A DNA stretch of 64,000 nt, from assembly GCA_023052935.1 (NCBI GenBank), contig CM041292.1, forward strand, positions 90,813,169 through 90,877,168. Direction: 5' to 3'. Position 1 is the stretch's first letter; the number at the start of each line of letters is the position of its first letter. Below, one piece after another: positions 24,269 to 34,740 of this stretch. A model generated the notes under the pieces. That model did no database searches, was not told the origin of the DNA, and was given only the letters and a program-made list of their open reading frames with translations. The position numbers were made by a program, and so were the translations under genes. The DNA comes from Piezodorus guildinii. Its lineage: Eukaryota; Arthropoda; Insecta; Hemiptera; Pentatomidae.

Positions 24269-24442
24269 TAGAATAATCTATTCCCTCTTGGGGCACAACC
24301 AGCTTAAATAAAATGGTTACCCAAAATTGGGGAGAAAAAACCTGACGGCCGAGCGAGATTTAGGCCGTCCTCCTTGACCGTGAAATAGTACGAAACTCTA
24401 TAAGTACTAAACCCGAGACATTTTTATGGGTTGTCAAGGTAG
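24269..24442 (+). repeat. SINE1 copy, headless and diverged
   Basis: Aligns with the SINE1 body and tail only: GAATAATCTATTCC, GGTTACCCAAAATTGGGGAG, AAAACCTGACGGCCGAGCG, GAAATAGTACGAAACTCTAT and ATGGGTTGTCAAGGTA. The tRNA-like head is missing and many positions differ, so it is an older copy. Confidence 0.75.
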
Positions 24443-24509
24443 AGTTTGTTTTTATTTTATTAATTTTTTTTTTTTTACGTTAATCGAATACACATATTCC
24501 TTCTATTAA

Positions 24510-25098
24510 CACATTCGCGCAGGGGCGAATATTTAGGTTTTTTTCCCGTAGGGCGGGACTATCTTAGCTACTTGGGGCGGGGCCACACGGTTTCATGTTC
24601 CAACGTGTTTAATGTGATATTGTTTTGATAATAGTTTTGACACACACATATGACTTGAAGGAGTAATAATGGAAATACATAAAAAAAATTCTAATATTAT
24701 TATTTATTATTAAAAAGATTCTTATATTATTATTTATTCTTAAACATAACTCTTATATTATATATTATATTCTTATTTATGGGGATTAAAGTATGAAATG
24801 AAATCACGCACAGCTTAATAAAATCTTTTAGAAGAGTAATCAAATGACATTAACTGATAAGAGTCCTTTGAGAGAGCATGTTAAAAGTTATAAAATATTT
24901 AATAAATAAACCCTTCTGCTTGTTAATTCCTACATTTAATGTTGAGAAAAAATAAAATAAACTTATTTTCTAAAAACAAGTCTCACCTCTGACGAACGTC
25001 ACCCCACGGGATAGTTAAGCGTGACCCACCGGTGGGTCACTCCGCCCTACGGAAAAGACAAGTATGACCCAACCATGGGTCATCCCGGCGTGAACGTG
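24510..25098. mobile_element. TTAA-flanked inverted-repeat element (piggyBac-like, non-autonomous)
   Basis: The left end reads CACATTCGCGCAGGGGCGAA after TTAA (24506-24509). The right end, read inward on the other strand, is CACGTTCACGCCGGGATGAC after CTAA, i.e. TTAG on the plus strand (25099-25102), one change from TTAA. A second inverted block, CGTAGGGCGG, lies inside both ends (about 24546 and 25042-25052). The right end has two 20-bp palindromes, GTGACCCACCGGTGGGTCAC at 25021-25040 and an imperfect one with TGACCCA arms at 25064-25083. There is no open frame, so it would depend on an outside transposase. TTAA target choice is the hallmark of the piggyBac superfamily; that link is an inference. 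Confidence 0.65.
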
Positions 25099-25222
25099 TT
25101 AGTCAATAGCCTCAGATGTTTTAGGAAGTTTGATCTTATTATTTACACATTTATTTATCCTTTATTACCAGAAAATGTTTAACCATTAAACATATATCGA
25201 ATATGTTTATTCTCGTGTTATA

Positions 25223-25600
25223 TTTTTTTTTTCTTTCCGCTGGCGCGACAGGCCGTGTAGGTCCTTGGCCGCGTGGTGTATTTACTGGGAGAATACACTC
25301 ACGTTTCTCGATGAAATTTTATAGAGTAGGGTCATCACTCCCTACGCCTATTTTTATGAGTGGCCACCAGTTGTTCGACGGGTCTGACATACCTAGGGGG
25401 AAGCTATGTGTGAATCCACATTTAATTGTATGCTTCAAAAAGTCCCGCCGGACTGGGATTCGAAGACCCAACCTTTTGAGTGAGAGGCTAGCAACGGAGG
25501 AACTCCGAGTTCTTTGATGGACTAAAGGCCTGTGTGCCAACCCCCTCCTCTGAAATATTGCACCTGGGTGGTGGTGCCTGGGAGGTGGCAAAGCACTGTG
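25223..25600 (-). repeat. SINE-like element (SINE3) with polyA end
   Basis: The minus strand contains GGGTCTTCGAATCCCAG, close to a tRNA B box, preceded by GCTAGCCTCTCACTC, and it finishes in GCGGAAAGAAAAAAAAA at the left edge (poly-T on the plus strand at about 25223-25233). The block is much less AT-rich than its surroundings. Its two overlapping open frames (25203-25517 and 25319-25591) come from that composition. No second copy is present, and the right end is uncertain. Confidence 0.5.
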
Positions 25601-27229
25601 CCTTTGATCGACGTACTCGCTGAGAGAAGGGATCTGGACTCACAATTTGAAGCCATTATTTTTACATATTTCGAAACCCTGAAAGATGGTTTATAATCAT
25701 TTAGTAAAGTCGAGGTGAAAGCCTGCAGTTAAAACCAATAAAAACAGTGGACTTAAGAAGGTTCAACTTGAAATACCTCAAAGGTAGTGTAAGTTCTGAA
25801 AGGCTTGTACTGTTGGATTATTTGTTTTTTCATTGTTTTGTTTGTAAGTTGTTTGTTGTACAATATAGGAAATAAAAGAAAAAGGGAAAAAAAAAAGCTG
25901 AGTCGCTCTAACCATTTTTCTTTTTCTTTAGGCCTTTAGACCATCAAATAACTTGATATGCCTCCGTTATTAGCCACTCAGCAACGGATACCTCTTATTA
26001 TATTTAATATACTTATAATAAAGTTATCAAGTATGTATTAAAAGCTTCCGGAGATATGTTATAATATAAATTTTATTGTAGTCGATTATTTGTTGGTTAA
26101 ACCTGTGCTTTGATTCAAGATCATGATAGATCATGCACTCATCGAACCTCTAAATGATTGGGAACCTTGACCGCATTACCTGTGTTGAAGGGACCGTTTG
26201 TCGTCGCCACTAATCACATATATTATTATCCTTACGAAGTTTTTTACACCTAACAATATTGCCTACAAGAATACGTTGTTGATTATATATGTAATGATAG
26301 TTAAGAATAACAAAAACCCAATTAGAAAACAGTCCAAAATTGGTTTTGCCAAAAGGCGACAAAGATATGGAGGGAAGAAACAGAACAAAACATAACGATG
26401 GTCCATAGATTTCGCTTTCGTCTCAATTTGAACCCTTTACTATGACCTTTATTTTCTACTGTGGTAGCATTCTTTCCGATTACAAAATAAGATATCTATT
26501 TAAGCCTAAGCTAATTTCTTATTGTAATAGTACTATTACACTTCTATCATGATATTACGAATTATGTATTATGTATATATACAAAATAGAAATATACCAA
26601 TTGAATTGAAAATAACATAATAATATTTCTTATTTCTCAATTGATTGTCTTTTCAAAGCAATAATGATTCAGTATTGAGTAATGATCAATTATGAAGCTG
26701 CAAAAACATCACAACTATTACCGTTATGACCAATAAAAATTGATGTGTCAATTTAAAAAAATGAAAATGCTTTGAGTGATGAATCCTTTCAAAATAAGTT
26801 TGCCTAACATACATAATTATTTTTTATACATCTACTTTAGAGCAATTATAATTTTATATCTCAATAAAAGCATTTATTATTGGAGAGTTAAACTTACAAC
26901 ATATCTCATAAATAGTAACATTAGATGTACTAATAAGTCGTGTCAGAAATATGTTATGTTTTTGAGGGACTTTCCAGTAATAATTTTACTGTATACTGCT
27001 ATATAATAATAGGGTTTCAGTTGTAAGTAGAGAGGGAAATCACCTATTGGATCGGCTGCTCAACTTTGCTGAGTAGTTATGAGTACACAACTTACTGAAT
27101 CAATCCTGAAGATAATCTTAGAGAAATAAAAAAGGGTTATACTGCCAAATGAAAATACTCATATTACTCTTTCAAAACAGTTATTGAAAATTCTCAAATC
27201 CAGCTTATCCTTAATATATTAGGTGTTGC
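25601..27229. other. No gene recognised
   Basis: AT-rich sequence with short chance open frames (26198-26395, 26776-27006). No motifs, repeats or RNA genes were identified. Confidence 0.5.
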
Positions 27230-27540
27230 CAAATCCCCAGCGAGAGCAGGATTATAGTCTCTTCCATGTTCTGGAACTGATCCTTTTCGAGTCCATACTT
27301 TTCCAAAAATGCACTCCTAGCTAACGCGGTGGTCCCTTGCCTCCGAACCAAATTTCTTTAAATGTTAATGCAGAACTTCTCCCGGAACCTTTTTTGCAGG
27401 TAGGGAATATTTGTATAAATACTTTCTTCCTCTTCTTGAATTATGTTTCCTTGTTCCAGATCAGCAAATTCATCACAAATCTTGTCGACCCATCGCTATC
27501 AAGACAAAAAACTTCTTTAAAACATTTATAGTTTATCCTT
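27230..27540 (-). pseudogene. Possible pogo/jerky-like transposase remnant
   Basis: One minus-strand frame, with two stops, reads RWVDKICDEFADLEQGN and later ALARSAFLEKYGLEKDQFQNMEETII. The piece EKDQFQNMEETI resembles the first-aspartate region of pogo/Tigger/jerky transposases, usually written DQIYNMDETG. If so, the catalytic aspartate is changed to glutamate and the protein is dead. The resemblance is short and was made by eye, so the assignment is weak; an unrelated host pseudogene is also possible. Confidence 0.3.
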
Positions 27541-29279
27541 TACGAAAGTTCCGCTAATTCCTGCTTTACGTGGTTTTGATGGCGCACAGTGGAAAACATG
27601 ACCGTTTTATGTGGACAAAACTCTGATACTTGTCTATATTTAACATTTGGGGTCCCAGATTACGGCAAAAATATATAACAAAAAATTATAAAACTAATTA
27701 ATTTTTTAACACGATTGGCGAGAGCGATGTGGTCAAATATCAAATTTATTAGCTAAAATATAAAACTTCCCTAAATTTTACGTTTGAAGTCCCAGAATAC
27801 GAAAAACATAATACAAAAAATCTAATTATGGCTCGGAGTTGCTAAAACCTGCTAATAGATGTATTTTATATCATTTAGGAAACTCTTCAAATTATAGATT
27901 GTAAAACTTTGATTCGGAGTGTTATGACTGAAAAAAATTATGTATCACCCAAAACACAAAAAATCGCACAAATTCTTGGTACTATTTAAAGACTAGAAGG
28001 ATTGATGAAACAAATCCTACCAAAAATCCTTGGGGTAACTTAGGGATTATATAGTTTTTCGTTATTGAATAGGGGCATACATTTACAACCTGCTAAATTA
28101 ACTCTACAGGTGAGATTTAAATGTATATTCAATAACGAGTTTGGAAATATAATGTCTTACCTGTCTCAGCAATGCCCGTTGTTAAATACAAGCAAAAATA
28201 CTTTGCTCTAAATACACCTTGAACACAATAAATGACCATCGAACAAAGATGACTCCATTGCCGGTTATTAGGCACGAGTGTGAACAGGAATGCTTCACTT
28301 ATTTACAATTTATTTGTGAACACGGTATGGGGAGAAATATTAGTATAAGGGTCTTGCCAACTAATTATGAAAGGTGAAGCAATGGAAAATTCCAAACTTT
28401 TAACTTAACTTTTGTCCACCTAAATTGGTGATTTTTGCCCAGTGTGCGGCGGGTAACGAGAAGCAGGTTATGTGGATATTCACCCATCACACGTGCCGGG
28501 GCGTCTGTGGCAGAGAGGTCAAGAAAAACAAAATGATATATGGTTCTTTGTTTATTCAATTATTGTATCAGGAGTAAAAAATAATAGATATATTTTTCGA
28601 AAAGTTACAAGTAAGTATTACGCTCAATATGAGTTACGTTTAGCTGAAGTACGTTTCGAGGTCATTATGAATGAATGACTCTTATCGAGTCACAGGAATT
28701 CAAGTGTTATTAATGATTTATCAAGGAAAACCTAAGTATCGGTCATTATACTTAAAAAGTGATGATAATTATCCTGTTGCACTTAATAGGCTGTACCCAT
28801 TTACAGATTAGCTATACATTGATATCTATAAATATTGTTGGCTGTTTAACTTTGGCCTTATGTTGTTTAATGTGTCATGCGTTTTCTGCTTTTATGTTAC
28901 TTCGTGAAATATATCAACTAACTAATTAGTTCATAAATATTCATTTATGTGCTAATATGTTGTCTATTTATCAAAGATGTTGTATATGTCGAAATGTAAC
29001 CAGGTAAATGGAGATGTAATATTGTATGAGTTCCTTGGGGAGTGAAAGGAAAACACAAATAAAAAGCCTTTTTTTGGAGGGGGGGGGGGTTAACTATCTA
29101 AAAATAGTTATGAAGAGCTACCCCTGCGTGGTTCATTCATAAGGAATTTTCACGACTTCTATTCTTCCTACACATTCGCTCATTGTGTTTGTTTAAAACA
29201 GTTATAAATTCTTCTTTTTTCTTTCTATCTACTGCAGAACAGTGTTAGGGGATCGAATGTAGAGCCTGACCCGGTTGTA
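27541..29279. other. No gene recognised; contains an imperfect direct repeat
   Basis: Two similar segments lie about 134 bases apart, at 27632-27702 and 27766-27834 (shared GTCCCAGA.TACG and ATA.AAAAAAT..AATTA). The rest is AT-rich with no supported gene. A G run is at 29080-29089. Confidence 0.5.
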
Positions 29280-29700
29280 ATTTCTATCTATCTATCAAAT
29301 GGCGCTACGATCCTGTGATAGGTCCTCGGTTTAGGACTGTTGCCTTCGAATTTCGCACTCCATGCACTTCTCATGCGTTTTGTAGTACGCCATGCAACTA
29401 CCGGAGCTTAGGCCGTACGAATCTTCTTGGACAGTAGATTACCTCTTCTATCCACTCTATTAGGCATATTTTCGTGACTCATACGTACCAGCCTAATAAA
29501 GGAAAGACTCAGTTAGCGTAGTAAAGTATCGCGCCACCATATCAACTTTATCCGCATAACCGAGTAGTTGGACCGATATATTAAATACGGTGCAATTATT
29601 TTGGATACCCGTTTCTTTCACTTCTGTTTCCAAAACTAAATTAGACAGGAGGCATGCCAATGAATCTCCTTCACTCAGTCTGTTGTTTCAGCCAAGGAGA
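29280..29700 (-). pseudogene. Non-LTR retrotransposon reverse transcriptase fragment with mutated active site
   Basis: The minus strand from about 29690 reads RLSEGDSLACLLSNLVLE, then TGIQNNCTVFNISVQLLGYA followed directly by DKVDMVARYFT. This is polymerase motif B through the catalytic box, where the family has YADDIDII. Here YADD is changed to YADK, and stops follow downstream. The rest of the element to 29280 is only loosely readable. The layout is that of an RTE-like or related LINE; this is a fossil fragment. Confidence 0.82.
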
Positions 29701-30198
29701 ATGTTCGGACTGTATGGGGACCCTGCACCCTGCACCTAAGTTGTAAATTATTATAAATAATTTAAAAACAAATAAATTTAAATTTAAATTAAATGAACAT
29801 CCCTTTGCACCTTCCTGAACCGCTCACTTTTTTTATTTTGTTTTTACGGCTCCTAAAGCCATATCGAGAAGAAGGGGCAAGTGCAACAGACTCATGAACG
29901 TAAAGCGACTGCCGCCGAAAGTAATCATAACGAATCTACTTCTGGGAGGAAGATGGTCGTTTATCTGAATTAAATGCAAGATAAACGATAAAGAAGAGAT
30001 TTGGACCAGTTAAGGGGCAGGGATGTAGGAAGGCAAAAAGTATATTGCGCAACGGGTGGAGGAATCCGGTCTGCGGCTGTCGCAAGGCACCAGTTACATA
30101 CTGACCCCGCTTAGCTCTTGGTCACCGGGAAAAAAAGATGATCCCGATGCCCTGCCCCAACTTCCCTCCGTTAATATATTCTTACTCGGTTAATATAC
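29701..30198. other. No gene recognised
   Basis: Contains a less AT-rich block at about 29850-30165 that could belong to the adjacent retroelement, but no motif could be read in any frame. Confidence 0.45.
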
Positions 30199-30638
30199 AC
30201 GAGGCATGTTTTTTTAAGTAAATACCGTTTTGGAATTAAAAAAAGACGTGCAAAGATATCGCAATAATTTTATTTTTACATGAAACCTGTACCTTAATCT
30301 ACTTTTCTACATAATATCCATGAATTTTGAGGCACTTGTCATAACGCGGCCCCAGTCTTTGAATACGATCCTCAAAAAATTCTGCCGCCTGACTTGTTAA
30401 CCACTGCGTCACAAATGTTTTGACTTCGTTATCGTCTTGAAGACGCCGACCGGCAGAATTTTTTGAAGAGGGTATACAAAGACTGGTGCCGCGTTATGAC
30501 AAGTGTCCCAAAATTCAGGGAAATTATGTAGAAAAGTAGATTAAGTTACAGGTTTTCATGTAAAAATAAAATTGTTGCGATATCTTTGCACGTCTTTTTT
30601 TAAATTCCAAAACGGTACTTACTTAAGAAACATGCCTC

Positions 30639-30640
<2 letters not shown>
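30199..30640. mobile_element. Palindromic (foldback) derivative of a mariner 3' end
   Basis: The two halves are inverted copies of one another: ACGAGGCATGTTTTTTTAAG at the left end is mirrored by CTTAAGAAACATGCCTCGT at the right end, and pairing continues for roughly 190 bases per arm. The arms include GACGTGCAAAGATATCGCAA and the AAAAAATTCTGCCG block near 30375 and 30451. The left arm plus centre encodes the C-terminus of a mariner transposase on the minus strand, ending in a proper stop. The right arm is a mutated copy of the same end. A TA lies next to the left end and a (TA)n tract next to the right. It differs from the mariner at 1-765 and 33828-34738. Confidence 0.85.
30299..30442 (-). 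pseudogene. Mariner transposase C-terminal 47 residues
   Basis: An uninterrupted minus-strand frame of 47 codons plus stop: LQDDNEVKTFVTQWLTSQAA, then EFFEDRIQRLGPRYDKCLKI and HGYYVEK. The RLGPRYDKC and YVEK end is characteristic of mariner transposases. It lies in the left arm and spacer of the palindrome at 30199-30640. Upstream residues, including the whole catalytic domain, are absent because the palindrome begins there. Confidence 0.88.

Positions 30641-30697
<57 letters not shown>
30640..30697. repeat. (TA)n microsatellite
   Basis: About 58 bases of alternating TA immediately following the mariner-derived palindrome, consistent with insertion at TA. Confidence 0.95.
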
Positions 30698-30699
<2 letters not shown>

Positions 30700-30912
30700 A
30701 GAAAACAAATTTTATTGTGGGACAATACCCTCCAGAAATAACAAATATGAACAAAAATAACAGTTTCGACTGGCCAAAGGTACTAATAAAAAAATTACTG
30801 AATACTGATAATGATAATGAAAATATTCAAGGTGGAGTAGTTCTTAAACGAAGCAGAAGTTGGTTGGGGATAAGGTCACCAAGAAAACACACCAATAAAA
30901 CAAAGTTAGTTT

Positions 30913-31032
30913 ATTTGTGTGTCGAAGTTCAGGCCTAAATCAGGTCTGATTCCGAGGGATGATCTCATAAAATCGCTTGTAGTCAGTCCTGATGAAAGCC
31001 CAAAATGTAGACTGAAACGTCGACACACAAAT
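30913..31032 (+). repeat. Inverted-repeat unit with hammerhead-like motif
   Basis: ATTTGTGTGTCGA at 30913-30925 is the exact reverse complement of TCGACACACAAAT at 31020-31032. Just inside the right arm lie CTGATGA (30989-30995) and GAAACGTCG (31014-31022), with a weak 4-bp stem (one mismatch) between them, the order of a hammerhead ribozyme core. Penelope-like retroelements are known to carry hammerhead motifs. Here stem I is not evident, so activity is doubtful. It directly precedes R1 copy C. Confidence 0.4.
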
Positions 31033-31038
31033 ACAAAT

Positions 31039-31780
31039 ATCTGGTGCGCGCAACACACGACTTTTACTTACCTCTGTTGTCAAAATCAAATTATGAATTT
31101 TTAAATTAAGTTAGACATGGGATACATAGGTAATAGAAAGTAAAAAGCTAGAAGAATTAAATAATCGAGTTTCGATAGAAACATGTGTTTTATTAAATAA
31201 TCTATTATATTATTATCTGAAACCAACAGTTAGTTTTATCAGCATTTCATTCATCTTCATTTACTTTCACGGTATTGTGTATAAGATTATATTTTTTCTT
31301 AAAATCTTTACCGGTATATTATAAGTCTTTTATTAATTTATGTACACAAAAATTTCAGAACAAAACTTTTTTTCTATTTTCTCCTAGAGTTGGATTTCGA
31401 ATCTACAAAATTAAAGGTACTTTAGAGGAAGAGAATATCGGACTTTAAGCCTATCAGACTATTTTAATTAGAATCAAACCTCTATGATATTAATACCCGT
31501 TAATTTTTTTTTGATATATTAACTTTGATTGATATAGTAAGTTTTATAAAATTGTTAGAGCCATTTTTGGGGAAATCGTAAAAGTGTAGCATTTCCGATG
31601 AGCTAATTTTGGTGAAAAAATTACTATAAGATGTCGGGCTTATAGTTGTATTAAATATGAAATTTTACTTTCGTACAATTTTTTATTTACGTACTGGAAT
31701 TACCACACTCAGGGACAACAACGATCTGTTGCACGACTTAGTTATCTAGAGGACCATTTAGATATGGTATTTCGGCCAAA
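31039..31780 (+). repeat. Dispersed repeat R1, copy C
   Basis: Begins ATCTGGTGCGCGCAACACAC at 31039, followed by GACTTTTACTTACC, GAAACATGTGTTTTATTAAA, TTTCTCCTAGAGTTGGAT, TACAAAATTAAAGGTACTTT and, near the right end, ATGAAATTTTACTTTCGTAC. The right end is diverged and fades around 31780. Confidence 0.8.
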
Positions 31781-33827
31781 AAACAAAATATCGTATTTTT
31801 TGCAGGGATATATAAAAAAATTAAATGCGTCCTCATAAAAATTGAGGAAAAGACAAATAAACATATTTATTAAAATTAAAACTACTTTTATTTAGCAATA
31901 TCCTGCCAACAAATCAACCATAAATGTCTATAGTAAGCTTCTTTGCTCTAAAGTAGGCAGTAGAAAGTGTTCCGCGGAGGGCAAATATGCATATATAAAA
32001 ACGTATTTTTTGTATTCGACTCCGGGAATTTTAAATTATTTGTATTTCCATTTTTAACACCTATGAAATTGTTAAAGCAGTAATGCCAAAAAAATAAAAA
32101 ATAAATAAATAGTAGTTGTTATTTAAATTCCTAAAAACATAGAGATATTAAAATATTAGGATGAAATATTAAATTAATCAAATGCAGTTATATTTTAAAC
32201 ATTAAAACAACCGTATTTAATATCAAACTACGAAAGTTATCATGCAAAATAAATGCAGTGTCCAGTGCAGCGACCCAGGAAGATAAACAAATCGATGAAT
32301 CAAATGTTTTAAAGCCAGTTACATTATCGTATCGGGACTTTCCGGTTTAATAATGTCCATTTAAAAACGATACGACAGTTTTGATTAAGGACTTTCTCCT
32401 TATAAGACAAGGATGAGATTACTATGAAACCAGTTCCTTCAACTGGTTCTATAAGGTGCCTAAACTGTAGTCGGGTTAGTGGTACGGTTAGTGATATCAA
32501 GGAAATCTTTAAATGTCAAATTTGTTGTTTAACAATTATAATAATTTAGAAACGTCTTTTACTACGGATCTATTTGAATATTTACTATTTGCTCTTAAAC
32601 ATTTTTTAACGACTAACAGTATAATATTTACTGCAACGGGGTAACAAAAGGGTGTCACAACCGTTTTCGACGAAAAAGTATTTTATTTACTAAATAATTA
32701 AAACACTCAGTAGTTACCCTTTAGAGTATTTACAAATACTAAATGTACTAAAATGGTTAACGATAATATTCCTTAGTAAATCAGCCAATTATATAACAGT
32801 TCCCCATTCTAACTAACCTTTAATATAATTAATTATCTTCAATTCCGGGTCGGTGTCAATTACAATTATTTTTCGTTCTTAAATTACATTCATTATTACT
32901 AGATAGAGGTTATCACTTTCCACAATAACTTAGCTGTCTATAATTCCTAGTCGGTTTATTTCGAACAGTATATTCTTTAACACCATATTCTTTTTTTAAT
33001 TTCTGATTTAGAGCTTCTTTTTTTGTAGTAATTTTATATTTTCTTCGAAATCTATGCTTTACTTCTTTGCAAATTAGATACAATGAGCTTATTACAAGTG
33101 GCAATAAATATGTAGTAAGAATACATTTCATGAAAATGGCTTTATAAAAGAACATTATATTGATAAATATTTTAAATAACTTCGTTTAAGAAATTAAATG
33201 AGTCTCTTGCAATTTTCACAATAGATAAACAGCGTTAACTAGTGAGTTCAGTCAAATAGATCACATTATCACTAAAATTTCCCTAAAAGACACTTCTGTT
33301 ACATTACGTCAAAGTTTTGAGTAATAACTTACTTTAAATTGGTTTATAAATTTTATTATATTTTTTTCAACACTACCTCACCATTGTAGACTATACAGGG
33401 GTTTTTCGGCCCAGAGGGTGAGGGCGGGAGATTATTGGATTAGATGTAATGCAGCTTCATATTTAATACTGAAAATTTGACATTACAGAAACTCCTAGAC
33501 TAAATTTAAGATTATAAAAATGTATACTGCCATCTCCCTCCAATGACTTTCACTTGAGTATGTGTATATTATTTAAAGAGAAAATTTAATAAAACACTCA
33601 AAGAATAGCAGAAGAAATAATTTTTTTGCGATTTGGATTTTATATTTTAGTGGAACTTATTTTAAAGACAAAGTATATCATAAATAAACAGGATTCGAAA
33701 GTATATACAAGTATTTAAAGTGAAATATTTGTTAGACGTGTTTAAATTAAACAGGGGGCGTGAAAGGATAAAATGGATCACATTAAATATCCGTTGCAAA
33801 AGGCTTAGCAACAGATGTTTAATGCTA
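31781..33827. other. No gene recognised
   Basis: AT-rich spacer. An 80-residue minus-strand frame at 32913-33155 has a hydrophobic segment near its N-terminus (CILTTYLLPLVISSLYLI) followed by a Lys/Arg-rich tail. I cannot identify it and no splice or promoter evidence supports it. Confidence 0.45.
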
Positions 33828-34738
33828 TTGGGATTGTTTCACATGAAATGTTCATTTTTATAGTTTCTGAAATAAATAAAGGATTTTTAAGTCTCTGTGG
33901 TTTCCTTCCGAATGTTTACATATTTAAAGTAAACAGTTACTAATCTTCTACCTTTGTATTATAAACATTAGCTTTCCGATCAATTACCCAATTTTTAGTA
34001 TACCTCCAAATATGAACATGAAAACACGCGATTTTCGAGTAATGTTTTTGTACGAGCTTAAACTCGGCCATTCGGCAGCTGAGGCCGCTAGAAATAGAAG
34101 GCGTTTGGGGAAGGGAGTGTTAATGAACGGACCATTCGCCGTTGGTTTGCTAAGTTTTCAGCTGGGAATACCGACTTGGAAAACTTGCTCCGAGGAAGAA
34201 CTCCGTCCGTAATAGATAACGATGTCCTCAAACATCAGAAGGAGAAGGAAACCCCTACCAAATAGTTAAAGGCTCTCAGCACAACTAAATGCAAATGCAT
34301 CTACCGTTTCCAGACATTTAAAGTGTATTTGGAAAGTAAAAAAATTGGGTACCTCATGATCTCACTGAACGGCAGCAAGACCCATGTTTCAAAACATACC
34401 GTGCAAAAATTGAAAGAACTGGGCTACCAAGTTCTTCCGCACCCACCATTTTCTCCCGACTTGTCTCCAACAGATTACCACCTGTTGAGGAATTTAGACA
34501 ACTTCGTCAAAGGAAAACTTTTTGAAAATGATGATCAAGTGAAAAGTTCGTTTTCCGATTTTTTTTACTTCAAAGCTCAGAGTTTTTCAGTTCGGGGATA
34601 AAAAAGTTGGTGACACGTTGGGAAAAATTTGTAGAAAAAAAAGGTAAATACTTCAAATAAAATTATCATGTTTTCATATCGTATTTTTAATAAAAATCAG
34701 TTACCTTGAAAACGGACATTTCATGTGACACAACCCAA
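33828..34738 (+). mobile_element. Mariner-type DNA transposon, internally deleted copy 2, complete ends
   Basis: The left end TTGGGATTGTTTCACATGAA at 33828 and the right end, read inward as TTGGGTTGTGTCACATGAAA, are inverted repeats, each bordered by TA (33826-33827 and 34739-34740). In between, broken frames read RVMFLYELKLGHSAAEAARN (34012 onward), an SAGNTDLEN-like helix-turn-helix part, SRHLKCIW and, from 34323, VQKLKELGYQVLPHPPFSPD and LSPTDYHLLRNLDNF. As in the copy at 1-765, the sequence jumps from the VPHDLNERQ position straight to the ARPH position. The first two catalytic aspartates are therefore gone and the element is 911 bp, shorter than an intact mariner of about 1.3 kb. Confidence 0.92.
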
Positions 34739-34740
34739 TA

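Noticed and set aside
25203..25591. Two overlapping open frames of 104 and 90 residues
   Set aside because: They lie in a GC-richer SINE-like element with a B-box-like sequence; no protein motif.
30572..30760. 62-residue open frame
   Set aside because: Also crosses a (TA)n tract and overlaps the mariner palindrome arm.
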